From the NCBI RefSeq assembly GCF_003144115.1, contig NW_020312006.1:471822-535821 (forward strand): a stretch of 64,000 nucleotides of DNA, written 5' to 3'. Below, piece by piece: positions 34,106-45,700 of this stretch. The stretch's first letter is position 1; each line of letters opens with the position of its first letter. The position numbers were made by a program, and so were the translations under genes. The stretch is from Tilletiopsis washingtonensis. Its lineage: Eukaryota; Basidiomycota; Exobasidiomycetes; Entylomatales. The notes under the pieces are model-generated. The model had not been told where the DNA came from. It did no database searches and worked only from the letters and a program-made list of their open reading frames with translations.

Positions 34106-37100
34106 ATGGCCGATGCCGCATCGGCTCCCGCTGAGGTGCCTGCGTCTCAGCCGGTCGCAGAATTCGCTCCTGCTCCGGAAGCAGCGCAGTCTGCTGGAGC
34201 TGATGCAGCAAGCTCCTCGGCCGCAGCCAGTGCTGGCGACGTAGATGCTACAGCTGCTGAGGCGCAGGAGCCCTCGGCCGTGGCCAGCGCAGATGACGCT
34301 GCAGCCTCCTCCGTGGCACAGCCCGAGGATGCCGAGACGAGCGCGCAGGCAGAGGCGTCTGGCAATGCAGACGTGGACATGTCTGTTGGAGCCGAGGCGC
34401 AGAACATCGTGGCGGCCGTCAAGGCCGAGGACGCGGACGGCGACGACGAGCTGAACACGCCGCCGCCGCGCGAGGAGGAGCCGCCGCAGGCATCGGCACC
34501 GCTCGCCGTGCCGGAAGGCAGCGCTGCGAAGCAGACACGGTCACCTTCGCCGGCGCAGACGGGCGTGAAGCCGATTCCGACCGGCCCAAAAGCGGAGGAC
34601 CCCGCATCTCGCGGCAGCAACGCCGAGCAGCGCGTGCAGAAGAACGAGCGGGACGGCGAGGCGTGGCTCGGGCTCATCGAGGACGCGACCGCGCGTAGAG
34701 ACATGGACGAGATCCGAGAGCGCTACGAGGGCTTCCTGAAGGTATTTCCCAATGCGGTGAGTACGGCGCCATGCGAGTCGCACTCTAGGCTGCCGCTCAT
34801 GCCAAACTCAGGCGCGGCAATGGCACGCCTACATCTCGCTCGAGATGTCTCTGTCGCACTCCAACTTTCCGCGCGTCGAGGAGCTCTTCACGCGCTGCCT
34901 GCGGACGACGCCCAGCGTGGAGCTCTGGCGGCTGTACCTGTCGTACACACGCCGCGTCAACCCGCTGCCGCCCGCGGGTGGAAGCGGGTCTGAGGACGGC
35001 GAGAGCGAGCGGGACAAGGTGCGGGGGATCATCGAGGGCGCGTACGAATTCGCACTGCGCTTCGTCGGGCAGAGCCGTGACTCGGGCGAGGTGTGGCGCG
35101 AGTACCTTGTGCTGCTGAAGGAGCGAGAGGTGAGACTGCGGCGGCGTCTGTCCGTACTGCGCGAGGGCTGACGTTGGGACAGGCGACATCCTCGTGGCAG
35201 CAGGGCCAGAAGATGGATGACATCCGGCGAGCGTACCAGCGAGCCGTCGCGATCCCGCTGGCCAGCGTCGAGATGATCTGGCGCGAGTACGACCAGTACG
35301 AGAACAGCCTGAACCGCATCACCGTACGTGGCTCCAGAGTGCGAGTGCGCCGCGTCTGCTTGCTGACCAGGCCTCTTCCCCTTTCTCTTGGACACGCCTG
35401 TCGGTGCAACTCGTGCTGCCTGTCCTGCGCCGTCCCTTCTGTGCAATCTCACTGCATGGCTGCTACTCGCTGCGCGTGCCTGTGTCTGCCTGCTCTCGCC
35501 TGCTCTTCCTCCAACAGGCGAAGAAGTTCCTGGCCGAGCGCTCGCCGGCGTACATGACTGCGCGCACGGCGCTGCGGGAGATGCGCTCGTTGACGGACAC
35601 GCTCTTCCGGCCACTGCTGCCCAAGGTGCCGACGTGGTGCGCAAGCCCGGCCGACGGTCCGCGCCCGGCATACAGCAGCGAGCTCTCGCACCGCGAGCAG
35701 GCGCACGTCGAGGGCTGGAAGAACTACCTCGTGTGGGAGGAAAGCAACCCGCTGCAGCTCGAGGACCTGCCGACGCTGCACGGCCGTGTGCTCATGGCGT
35801 ACCGCAAGGCGACGATGCACATGCGCTTCTACCCTGAGCTCTGGTGAGTCGAGGCGCAGTCGAGGCGTGATGCGGCATGCTGAGGCCTTCCGAAGGTTCA
35901 TGGCATCGCGCTACGCCGAGTCCGCCGGACGGGCCGAAGAGGCCATCTCGTGGCTGAAGACGGGCATGGAGGCGTGCCCCGGCAGGTGAGCGCCGCTGCG
36001 TGTCGGCATCGTGGACATGCCGCTGACGCTGCTCTGCCAGCTTCCTGCTGCACTTTGCCTTTGCAGAGCAAGGCGAGGCCGCCGGCCAGACGACCGAGTG
36101 CGGCGCCATGTTCACGAACCTGCTTACGTGGGTGCACGGACAGATCGAGTCTCTGCAGGCACAGCTCGGCGAGAAGCTGCGCAAGATCGACGAGGAGGGC
36201 GAGAAGGCACTCGCCGACGCTGCCGCCAAGCGCCGCGACGAGGGCGCTGCAGACGAGAACGTCGGAGGCGACGAGCGAGCCGAGACACGCAGGCAGGACG
36301 AGGGCCGTGCTGCGCGCAAGAAGCTCGAGGAGGAGGCGGTCAAGCCGAGCATCGAGGAGCTCAAGGAGGCTGCGGCGCTGGTGTGGATCAAGTACATGCA
36401 CTTTGTCCGGCGCACCGAGGTGAGCCGCAGCGCCGACAGCGTCTTGACCTTTGTGCTGACATGCTGCGTTCCGCTAGGGTCTGCGGCCCTGTCGTGCGAT
36501 CTTTGGTCGCGCTCGCAAGAGCCCGCACTGCACGTGGCAGGTGTACGAGGCCAATGCGCTCATGGAGTACCACTGCTCGAAGGAGGTCGGCGTCGCGACG
36601 CGCGTCTTCGAGGTGGCGCTCAAGGTGTTCGGCAGCGACGAGGCCTTCGTCGTGCGCTACCTCGACTTCCTCATCAGCATCAACGACGACAACAGTGAGC
36701 AGCGCAGAGCCAGGCATCACTTGTTCCCTTGCTCACGTTTGCTGGCTCACAGACGCACGAGCATTGTTCGAGCGCACGGTCGGCACGTTCGAGCCCGAGC
36801 GCGCTCGTCCGCTGTGGGACCGCTGGTGCGACTACGAGTACAGCTTCGGCGACCGGGCGGCCATTCAGCGCCTCGAGCAGCGGCTGAAGGAGGTGTACCC
36901 TGACGGTGAGTGCCTTATGCTGACGGAGGCTGCGCTGCTGCTCACTGCGACCATCTTGCAGAGCCGCCGGTCAAGCGCTTCGTCGACCGCAACACGTACA
37001 TGGACCTCGACGTCATCAGCACGCGCGACCTCGGCTTCCAGCCGCTGCTGGCCGGCGCGAGCGCAGCCGACCGGGCGGTCGCTGGCGCTGCCCGCGTCGC

Positions 37101-37628
37101 TCCTGAGCCAGAGGCACAGGCTGCCTCTGGCAAGCGCGAGATGAACGGCGACGGCGAGCCAGCTGGCGCGAAGCGGGCACGCCTGGCAGAGCCGGCTGCC
37201 TCGACATCCGACCCGCGTGGCCGAGGAGCAAGTCCGCAGGCCTCAGCCAGACCGCCTCCGCCCATGCGGCCACAGCCTGGTCAGCCGATGCAGGCCGGGC
37301 CGCCTCAGCCGTTCCAGCAACAGCAGCCTGTTGCGCCGCCGCAGCCGAACTACGTGATGGTGCACGACGTGATCCGCTTTTTCATGAGGTGAGCTGGCAC
37401 GCATGACCTGCTTCACCCTCGTCTGATCATCCGTCCTGCAGCACGCTTCCCAGCGCCGCGTCCTTCGGCGAGCCGCGCGTGCAGGCAGACGACGTCATGG
37501 AGTGCCTGCGGAACTCGGACCTTCCCATCCCTGGCGGCGGCGGCGGCGGCCCAGGTATGATGGCGCCGTCTGCGCCTGCTGGCTGGGGCATGCGAGGCCG
37601 CCGCGGCGGCATGGGTCGAGGTGAGTGA
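34106..37628 (+). CDS. RNA14: RNA14/CstF-77, mRNA 3'-end processing factor
   Basis: Ten exons: 34106-34756, 34812-35129, 35183-35323, 35518-35843, 35896-35985, 36041-36419, 36478-36694, 36753-36905, 36962-37388, 37442-37628; 962 residues. Rna14 scaffolds cleavage factor IA, binding Rna15 and pairing as a HAT-repeat dimer. The N-terminal 170 residues are acidic and Ala/Ser-rich. HAT (half-a-TPR) repeats follow: [103 protein letters not shown] and [19 protein letters not shown]. The tail is Pro/Gln-rich and then has the monkeytail-like [19 protein letters not shown]. The last exon ends at TGA 37626; a GTGAGT at 37621 could alternatively splice to a tiny exon. Acceptor before 35896 is GAAG. Confidence 0.94.
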
Positions 37629-40600
37629 GGTGGACTACAACTGTCCGGACTCAGCTGACCGATAGCGCTCAGGCCGACGCTAATCAGCGACTGGGCGATA
37701 GCCCGCGCGCACAAGAATCTATCGCATTGCGGCGATGTCGGGACTGAGTTGGCGAGGAGGCGCTTGTGGCGCGAATGATGGTAGTGTCGGGGCGGTTGCG
37801 AGACCTCGCTGTCGAACGGGGGCCTTGTCTTACGGCTTGCGTCGTTTGGGCTCCGGCGGACCGAGACGTGCGAGGAGAGAGGCTGCCGAGGCGGACACGG
37901 GCGCGTTGCCGCTGGGCGTACGCTCAGCGGGTCCTCGAGGTACGGAGCTGGAAGGGACGAGGCGCTTGGCCAGAGGCGGGTTGGGATGCGACGCAGTTGA
38001 TGCGTCAGACGCAACGCTCTGAGAGTCGTACGAGGCCGGCGAGTTGCTGGCGATGCTTCATGCGACATCGCCGTGCCAGCAGGCGCCTTGAAGACCGAGA
38101 AGTCCACCCAGGCACGCGGCGGAGGCGCCTCGGGCAGGACGAGCGGGAAATGGAAGACAGGACATTTCTTGAGGAAGAAGCGTTCAGCGATCGTCTTCAC
38201 GCGGCCGACGCCAGCGGGATGCCCTCCGCCGAGCAAGATGAGGCCGACTGCCAGGCGATCCAACATGCGGAACGTGTGTTTGCAGCGGTAGGAGGACCGT
38301 TCGCGCGTGACGCCGTTGGAACCACTGTACTCGATCTCGATCTCGCAGACAGTCCGATCGCCCTGCAGCCAGCACTTGATCGTGTGCCCGAGCTTCTCTT
38401 GCACACAGTGGAGTGTTGCCGGGCTGATCGAGTTGTACTGAGCAGCAAAGTCGATGCCGATGCGCCAGTCGTCGTGACCAATCTTGACGTCCGCCCAGCA
38501 GAGATCTGGGCGCTTCAATGACTCGTTGAAGGGTACTGATGCATAGCCCGAGAGCGAAAGAGACGAGCGGGACCTGGACATCGTGTCTGCTTGAGGTTCT
38601 CGCGCTGCGGCTTCGTCCGGCTCCGGCTGCCGGGGCGATGGTGTGGTCGACGCGTCCGACCGGCTTCTTGACTCAACGAGTGGTGCTTCAGCTCGGCCTC
38701 CACGCCGATCTTGGTGCGACGAGACGCCGCTCGCAGCAGGAGCATCGGAAGTAAGAGAACTTTGACCGCCCTGCGTGCTCTTGCGGATGTTGTTGTGCTG
38801 CTGACGCTGTGCGGTTGGACCAGCTGTCGCACGAGCAAATGCCGGCGTCTCTTGGACCAACGCTGAAGGAGCAGGCGCTGCTTGAGTTGTCGATGCACCG
38901 ATCGACGGACTTCTTGGCGGCGTGGCCCTACGGGAAGCCACTTGAGTGCGAAGCGATGCATGAGCTGTCGAGGAATTCGACGCAGGAGCGGTCCCGCTCT
39001 TGCCGCCATCTTGCGGCGCAGCAGGTTCCTGAGGCTCCAGCTTGATGGGCGAAGCAACGCCTCCAGCGCGAAGCGCCTTTGCCGACTTCACTGGGCGCTT
39101 CTCGCTGACGAACGAGACTTCGTCATCCTCTGGCTCTGGCTTGACGCGAGGATGGTGGGCCGTCTGGGCTCGTGAGGCGGCGGGTGCCGCCTCATGTGAT
39201 GGAGAGGCAGCGGCGTTGCTCTCTTCCTGAGTGCAGTCGCCATCGTAGGTCCGCTTGCGACCTGCACTGACTGCAGAAGAGGCGAGCTGAGGTCGCGTGG
39301 ACGCGTGTGCTGGGCTCTGCACCTGCTCGAGGGACGCAGCTGCGGATCGTGCCGCGGTGTCGGCTAGCACTGTGGAAGTACTCCGCTCGACGGCGGTCTG
39401 CACGCCTTGATCGTTGAAGCGCTGTGCGACTTCGGCCTCGCCGGGCTGCGCCGACGACATCTGCACATCCTGTGCCTCAGCTGAGAGCGCAGCGCCGTGG
39501 TTTGAGCTCGCGTGTTGCGCGACCTGCGAAGACGACGAAGGCGCGTGCACAAGCTCGTGCGCGGGAACGGCTAGGAGCAAGCCAGGCTCCATCTTGACGC
39601 GCACAGGAGGTCCGTCCAAGGCGGAAATGCCGGCACCGTGGCCGTTCAGTCCGAGCTGCTGGACAGTCTGCGAGACGCCTGTCGCGTGCGGCGCCGAGGG
39701 GCCTGGTTGAACGTCGAGCCCGAGCCCGACCGGGCCTGTCGCAACGCCCGAGGCGGGGCCATCTACCTGCATCGCATCCGCAGCGTCGAAGCTGCCTGAG
39801 ACGGGCGCCGGAGAGTACGAAGGAGAGTCGGGACCCGGAGGCCAAGAAGGACTGTCAGGAGGTCCATCCGCCGTTTTGTGCACGGCAAACGCGCTCAGCT
39901 CAGACGTCTCCTTGATGCCGGACGCAGTGAACTCGAGGCGAGTGAAGCGGGGCTGCGGTTCAGCGTTGCCGACGGGAGCGAGCGCCGCGGCCGGCTGCTG
40001 CGGGACGATGGACGACGGAGCAGCACTGCTTTGCTGCACGGGCTGCGAGGGCATGCGCTCGTTCTCGGCACCTCGGCGAGCACGACGAAGCGGCGAGTCG
40101 TTGCTGCTGCTCTCCGGCGTGCGTCTTGCTAATCTGCTGTCCGCTGCGCGAACTTGCTCGATTGGCTGGCTCGGCACGGATGGCCCCGCGTTCGCCGCTG
40201 CGCTGCTCCTCAGCACGTTGACGTCGGGCCGGCGCGTCTCGCGCACCCTAGCGCGCAGGTCCAGCTCGTTCATCTTCCTCTCCAGCTCCTGCTTCTCGTT
40301 CTTCGCACTGACGAGCTGAGACTCGAGCGACTCAACATGGTCCTTCATCCTGTCCGACGCAGCCTCCAGCGCTGTGGTGCGCTGCGAGAGGCGTTCGAGC
40401 GGACGCAGGCGCGTCTCGAGCGCCTCGATGCGCGCCCGACTCGACTCGCTCTCCTCGGCGCTCGAGTCGCGCAGAGTGCGCAGCGACTCGTGCAGCTTGC
40501 TGATCAGCTCGGCTTGCGAGGAGACGACGTCGCTCTGCTGCTGCACGAGACGCGCAAGCGAGCTGAGCGTGAGCTCCGGCTGGTTGGGGCTCGACGGGAT

Positions 40601-40645
40601 GAAGCTGCCGCCGGCTTGGGCAGCCGGACGAGTGGGAAGCGGCAT
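37427..40645 (-). CDS. Large coiled-coil and disordered protein, unknown
   Basis: An unspliced open frame of 1,072 residues from 40645. Residues about 25-150 form a heptad-rich coiled coil (LVQQQSDVVSSQAELISKLH, then ALETRLRPLERLSQRT). Residues 150-690 are low-complexity, rich in Ser, Ala, Pro and Gln. From about 705 there is a folded-looking domain: SVPFNESLKRPDLCWADVKI, HDDWRIGIDFAAQYNSI, LGHTIKCWLQGDRTVCEIEI, YRCKHTFRMLDRLAVGLILL. I do not recognise the domain. Beyond about residue 840 composition becomes arginine/proline-rich with no pattern, and the last 200 nt lie antisense to the final RNA14 exon; the true C-terminus may therefore come earlier through an unseen intron (GT at about 37834 or 38020). 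Gene is real; its 3' end is doubtful. Confidence 0.6.
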   Translation of the reverse strand: MPLPTRPAAQAGGSFIPSSPNQPELTLSSLARLVQQQSDVVSSQAELISKLHESLRTLRDSSAEESESSRARIEALETRLRPLERLSQRTTALEAASDRMKDHVESLESQLVSAKNEKQELERKMNELDLRARVRETRRPDVNVLRSSAAANAGPSVPSQPIEQVRAADSRLARRTPESSSNDSPLRRARRGAENERMPSQPVQQSSAAPSSIVPQQPAAALAPVGNAEPQPRFTRLEFTASGIKETSELSAFAVHKTADGPPDSPSWPPGPDSPSYSPAPVSGSFDAADAMQVDGPASGVATGPVGLGLDVQPGPSAPHATGVSQTVQQLGLNGHGAGISALDGPPVRVKMEPGLLLAVPAHELVHAPSSSSQVAQHASSNHGAALSAEAQDVQMSSAQPGEAEVAQRFNDQGVQTAVERSTSTVLADTAARSAAASLEQVQSPAHASTRPQLASSAVSAGRKRTYDGDCTQEESNAAASPSHEAAPAASRAQTAHHPRVKPEPEDDEVSFVSEKRPVKSAKALRAGGVASPIKLEPQEPAAPQDGGKSGTAPASNSSTAHASLRTQVASRRATPPRSPSIGASTTQAAPAPSALVQETPAFARATAGPTAQRQQHNNIRKSTQGGQSSLTSDAPAASGVSSHQDRRGGRAEAPLVESRSRSDASTTPSPRQPEPDEAAAREPQADTMSRSRSSLSLSGYASVPFNESLKRPDLCWADVKIGHDDWRIGIDFAAQYNSISPATLHCVQEKLGHTIKCWLQGDRTVCEIEIEYSGSNGVTRERSSYRCKHTFRMLDRLAVGLILLGGGHPAGVGRVKTIAERFFLKKCPVFHFPLVLPEAPPPRAWVDFSVFKAPAGTAMSHEASPATRRPRTTLRALRLTHQLRRIPTRLWPSASSLPAPYLEDPLSVRPAATRPCPPRQPLSSHVSVRRSPNDASRKTRPPFDSEVSQPPRHYHHSRHKRLLANSVPTSPQCDRFLCARAIAQSLISVGLSAIGQLSPDSCSPPHSPRPMPPRRPRMPQPAGADGAIIPGPPPPPPGMGRSEFRRHSMTSSACTRGSPKDAALGSVLQDG

Positions 40646-41544
40646 CGTCGGGCGAGCGAGCGCAGAGAGGGCTCAGCGCTCTCAGCGGCTTGCTCGATGC
40701 TGATGCCAGGCGCTGGTGCCGGTCGCTCGAGTCCAGGCGCTCTCGGCGAGCGAGCGCTACAGCGCACGACGGCGAAGGTGGACACTTGGAGATGCGGGCG
40801 AGAAGAGGCGGCTGAAGTGAGAGGGCTGAGAGACAGAGCGTGCGTGCACAGGCCACGCGGGAAAGGAGAGGGACAAGGGAGCTGCGGCTGGGACGAGACG
40901 TAGTGCTGGGAACGGGCGAGATGCTGGAAGCGGACAGGTGCGACGAGGGTGGCGAGGGCTGGAAGGGGCGAGTCGGTCGAGAGATGGAAGTGAGAGGGAG
41001 AGTGGGACAGACGAAGATTGCATGCCTATGAGTATGTCACTGCCAGGGCACGCTCCTGAAGGCCCGAGCTCACACACGCGCCGCAGAGCGCAGCATAAGG
41101 CTACGGCACGGCGGTCGCCTCCTTTGTCCAGCTCACAGCGCAGGGCCAGCAGCAACGTGCTCGGCTGCATGCTGGCAGCGCTCAGCCGTGCAAGGCTGAC
41201 AGATCCAGTGCCCTCGAGAGGCGCGCTACTCTGACTGCTGGCATCGCGAGTGACGAGGAGCGCTTGCCGGCGACCCGATGAGGCAGATGCAGGCGAGCGC
41301 TTTGCCTAAAGAGGGCACGGCCAGGGGCCGGAGGGCAGGCTGTTCCCACGGGGTGCAGGCGCTGAGGGCCGAGTCCCGCGCACGCCTCTTTCCGACCTTC
41401 CTTCTCGCCCACGTCCACCTCGCACGCGTCTTGCAGCCACCGACATCATGAGCTTCCTGCTGCCACAATTGGGCCGGTGAGCGCAGCAGAGCACCACCAC
41501 CTCGGCCATGTCCTGACGCACCGCACAGCTCGCTGCGGCCAAGC
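40646..41544. promoter_or_regulatory. Divergent intergenic region coiled-coil gene / EF-Ts
   Basis: 899 nt between divergent start codons. No motif or extra gene seen. Confidence 0.4.
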
Positions 41545-42651
41545 ATGCGCCTCGCTGCGCCGTCCGCGCGCCTGCTGCACTCCAGCGGCTCGCTTCTTGC
41601 GCGCAAGCCAGCCATTGCCAGCATCGCCGCACTGCGTCAGCGGGCGCCCGGCACCTCGATGCTCAAGGCTCGCGAGGCCATTGCCTCGACGTGGTCCTCG
41701 CCCGACGCGCCCGACGACCTCGATGCCGCGCTCGAGTGGCTGCGCGCCGACCAGCTCACCAGCGGCGCGGCAAAGGCGTCCAAGGTCGCCTCTCGCACCG
41801 CACGCGAGGGGCTCGTCGCCATCGTCGTGCTGGCCGATGGCGTGCCGGGCGGCGCAGCGGGCGCAGCACAGCGCTCCGCCGCACAGGCTGCCATCGTGGA
41901 GCTCAACTGCGAGACGGACTTTGTGGGGCGCACCGACCTCTTCACGCAGCTGGCGCGCGACGTGGCGCACACGGCCGCGCTCTTCCCGTCGCTCGCAGAC
42001 GTCACCGCACCAGGCCCAGAGGCAAGCATGCTGGAGCTGCCACTTGAGGCGTTCCTGAGCTTCCCGCTGCTCTCGGCACCGGCCGCCGACGCCGCAGCCT
42101 CGACACCGCAACAGCCGCAGAAGCCGCAGACGGTGCAGGAGGCGATCCTCGACGCCGTTGCCCGGCTGGGCGAGCGTATCCGTCTGGCGCGTGCCTCGGC
42201 CGTCGTGGTGCCATCAGCCGGTCCCGGCCCACGCAAGATCAACTTCACCGGCGCATATGCGCACGGCGCCAACATCGCAGCTGGCGCAGCGACACGGCCG
42301 GGATCCTCGGTTGCCGCAGGCCGCGTGGGCTCGCTCGTCCTCTCGTCGCTGCAGCCATCCGCCTCCTCCTCGACGGAGGACAACAGCGTCGAGACACGTG
42401 CGCTGGCTCGCTCGCTCGCGCGCCAGGTCGCGGGCTTCCCGACGAAGGAGATCCGCGGCAGTGACGAGACGGCGCTCTACGCTCAGCCATTCAGCATGGC
42501 GCTGGCCGCTGCCGGTCTCGAGCAGGGCGAGACGCCCGTCGGTGACGCGCTGCGTGCGTGGGCTGAGAAGCGCAGCGCATCACTCGAGGTGCTGCAGCTG
42601 GCACGATGGGAGCTCGGCGAGACGGACACGGATGCACCGAGCGAGCCGTGA
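41545..42651 (+). CDS. tsf1: Mitochondrial translation elongation factor Ts
   Basis: Single exon, 368 residues. EF-Ts recharges EF-Tu with GTP. After the leader MRLAAPSARLLHSSGSLLAR come the UBA-like start RAPGTSMLKAREAI and the diagnostic AIVELNCETDFVGRTDLFTQ (TDFVGR at 124-129), then the dimerisation-type core with KINFTGAYAHG, and the end of the fold QPFSMALAAAGLEQGETPVG. The N-terminal LRQRAPGTSMLKAREAIAST replaces the bacterial LRERTGAGMMDCKKAL-like segment. Several Ala/Ser-rich loops lengthen it relative to bacterial EF-Ts. It is one of few intronless genes here. It converges on the lipase gene, 133 nt apart. Confidence 0.92.
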   Translation: MRLAAPSARLLHSSGSLLARKPAIASIAALRQRAPGTSMLKAREAIASTWSSPDAPDDLDAALEWLRADQLTSGAAKASKVASRTAREGLVAIVVLADGVPGGAAGAAQRSAAQAAIVELNCETDFVGRTDLFTQLARDVAHTAALFPSLADVTAPGPEASMLELPLEAFLSFPLLSAPAADAAASTPQQPQKPQTVQEAILDAVARLGERIRLARASAVVVPSAGPGPRKINFTGAYAHGANIAAGAATRPGSSVAAGRVGSLVLSSLQPSASSSTEDNSVETRALARSLARQVAGFPTKEIRGSDETALYAQPFSMALAAAGLEQGETPVGDALRAWAEKRSASLEVLQLARWELGETDTDAPSEP

Positions 42652-42784
42652 ATGCAGATAGAGTTCCAAGAGTGGTATTGCCAGAGGTACGTGGGTGAAA
42701 GGGTGTAGTACAGGTGCGGGGAGGCAGGACATGCAGGGCAGAGCAGGAGTGCAGGGGAGAGCGGAGCAGCCCGCGGGGGTATGA

Positions 42785-45700
42785 TCACGTCAGAGAGGGA
42801 AAGGAGTGCAGCACACGGTCGACCTCTTGCGGCATGTGGTAGCTCAGCTGCGGGGCGAGGAGAGGTCAGCACAGGCTCGATGTCGAGGCAACTATCTCTG
42901 GGTCTCACCATCTTGCGGTCGAACGTGATCTGGCCAAAGACATTCTCGCGCTTGCCGTCGTGTCGCAGGTGGAAGAGGCGCTCTGCCTTCGCGCCAACGG
43001 CCAGGTCTCCCGGCGCAAAGGCATACAGCACGTTGCCCGGCGGGTAGAGCTCGACCTGCTGCATGCTCGCCTCGAGCGTCTTGCGCACGGCCAGCATGTC
43101 CATCTCGACGTCTGCCTTTGCGCGCGGATCGGCGTCGAGCCGCCCGGCCTGGTGTCGGAAGGCCTTGCGGATGAGGCTCGTCATGCGCAGCGAGAAGACG
43201 GCGTTCGAAGGCCCGTTGGCCGGCGCTTGACGCTCCGGCTGCGAGTCCTCGTAGCAGATCCACGCGGCGGCATTGCGAATGTCGAGGATAGAGCCGAGAC
43301 TGAGACGCGAGACGAGGTCGTACGAGTAGACGAAGCTCGTGACGAGGCTGGCGCAGCGCAGGCCCAGCTTGGCGCCCATGACGCAGGGCACCGAGAAGGC
43401 AAAGGCGTGCACACGGCGGCCTGCAGGCAGACCAGACGAGGGGATGGTGAGGCACGTCACGGGCGACGCCCACATGAGCGCGAGTAGCGAGGCGACGCCT
43501 GCACCGAGACTGTGGCCCGTGATCTCGAGGCTGTAGCCGGGGTGCTGGCGCAGCGCCCGAGCAACGGCACGGTGCACTGGCCGGCCGGGCTCGCCGATGT
43601 CCTTGGCCGTCTCGTACATGCCCTCGTGGACGATGTCGCGCGTGGACTGGTCAGCCGAGCGCGGCAGCAGTCGCGGCTGTGTCTCGCCCGTCTCGTCCTT
43701 GTAGTCGGGCATGGCCTCGTCGGATGCCAGACGGCTCGACGATGCGGTGGCAGGCGTCTGCGAAGGCATCTCGACGCCGTGATCCTCGCGCCACTGGAAG
43801 TCGGCGCTCTCGCACGTCAGGTCGATGGCAATGTCGCCGAGCGAGAGACTGCCGCGCAGGACGAGAATGACGCGGCGTGCCGGATGGTCGACGACGACGT
43901 AGTAGCGCGGCTGCGAGGGCCGAGCGACGCGGCTTGGGGCGCGCGGCGCTCCACGGACGGGACGGCCGTTGCTGCCAATCTCGGTGTCGGCGTAGTTGCC
44001 CTCCTGCGCTGCGCCGTCGGGCAGCCCGGCGAGCGAGTGGAAGAGCTGAGAGTCGTGCCGGCCGGTGATGATGTCAATGTACGAGGGGCCGCCTGCGGTC
44101 GGCCGCTTGGCCGGTGCGGCAGCAACAGCACCAGTCTCAACTGCGGCCGGAAGCCCGTCGAGAGCTTCCGGCTCAGACGAGAAGACGATCTCGTTGGCGG
44201 GCTGTGTCCGCGTGGGCGCCGAGCCGAAAGCGCCTGGCATGGTGTCGCCGGGCGTCGAGCTGCCAGAGCCCTGCGGCTGCGGCTGGACCTGTGCCTCGCG
44301 CTCGCGCTGCGCATACTCGCGGTCGATCGACTCGAGCTCTGCGTCGTCGAGGTCCATGGCGGCCGCAGCGCGCAGGAACTCGCTCTCGTCGTTCTGGCGC
44401 GAGACCGAGGGCGCATCGGGTCCGAGCATGGGCGCATCGCCGGCGCCGGCATCGCGTGCTGCCTTGGCTGCTGCGGAACCGCCGCCGACGCGTGCTGCTT
44501 CGCCATCCGTCACGCTGCCGAGCTCCTGCTCTTGCGCAGTGAAGACGTTCGGCGGCAGACGACCCAGCCAGGCGAGTGCCACGCCGCCGTAGACGCCGAG
44601 AACGAGCTTGGAGTAGCGGCGCAGACCCTGCAGCGCCTCGGCGGGCGAGAGCGGCTCGGGGTGCGGCGCGTCCTCGACGCTGTCCGGCGCAGGCGGCACG
44701 TCGCCGGCGACGCTACCCTCGGGCGACGTGCCAATCTCTGCGCCGATGATGTCGCCCTCGGCTCCCGGCAGAGCGTTCTCCGAGGTGATGCGGACTGCCT
44801 CGTGACCACGGCCGGGCGCGGGAGCACCGGGCGTGGTCTCTGGCGCTGGCGAGCCCTCGATGGCGCGACGCTCCGACGCTGCCTTTTGCTTGGCGGCCTC
44901 AGCCTCATGCTCCGCCTGCATGGCGGTAAAGTCGAGCTCGGTGAGTTCGTTGAGCATGCGGTTCTCGTAGTAGTCGCGCGTGACCATCTGCACGCAGACC
45001 CAGGTGGTGAGGGCCTGCGTGACGCGAAGCGTCGAGTAGTGCGGGATGCCGCCTGGCGGCAGTAGGTCCGACTCGACGTTCCACTCGCGCGAAACGAGGC
45101 GCGAGAAGGCGCTCAGACTGCGCATCACCTCGCTGCCCAGCAGGCGGCGCACGCCCTCGATGGACGCGCCAGCAGCGCCGAGGCCAGCACTGGTGAGCGC
45201 ACTGCCGATGTCGATGCCGCCGAGTGCGAGCGTGCTGATGACGTCGAAGAGCCCGCCGACGGCAGCGTGTGCCGTCTGCGACGCAGTGGGCGCATCGCGG
45301 CCGTGCGTGCCGTCCGGCAGGCCGTTGCCCAGCGCGCCGTCGAGCGCAAAGGCCGGCAGTGCGACGAGCGTCTGCGCCACGCGCTTGGCGATGTTCAGCG
45401 AGAACGCTGTGCCGTAGCGAGCCGCAGTGAAGCCCATGCTAGTGGCTGCGTTGGCGGCACTGACGCCCTGGCCACTGAGGCCCAGAAGACGCGCCCACTC
45501 TGCGCTGCGCGGCGTGCTGTTCTCAATGACGCCGCTGGAGGGCGCCGTGTTCGCCTCGCCGACCTCAGTCGACTCGCTGTCGGGAATGGCGAGTGCGAGG
45601 TCCTGCAGCGACTCCTCGACCGTCGGCGGGTCCGCCTCGGAGGGCGAGTAGCCGGGCGGCGGCACGCGCGGCAGGGCGCCGTCTGCGAGCGGCGGCAGCG

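Noticed and set aside
42835-42851. Sequence TAGCTCAGCTGCGG resembling a tRNA D-arm.
   Set aside because: It is the acceptor side of the lipase intron and coding sequence; no acceptor stem or T-arm nearby.
43512-45065. Plus-strand open frame of 517 codons.
   Set aside because: Exact antisense shadow of the lipase coding exon; no motif.
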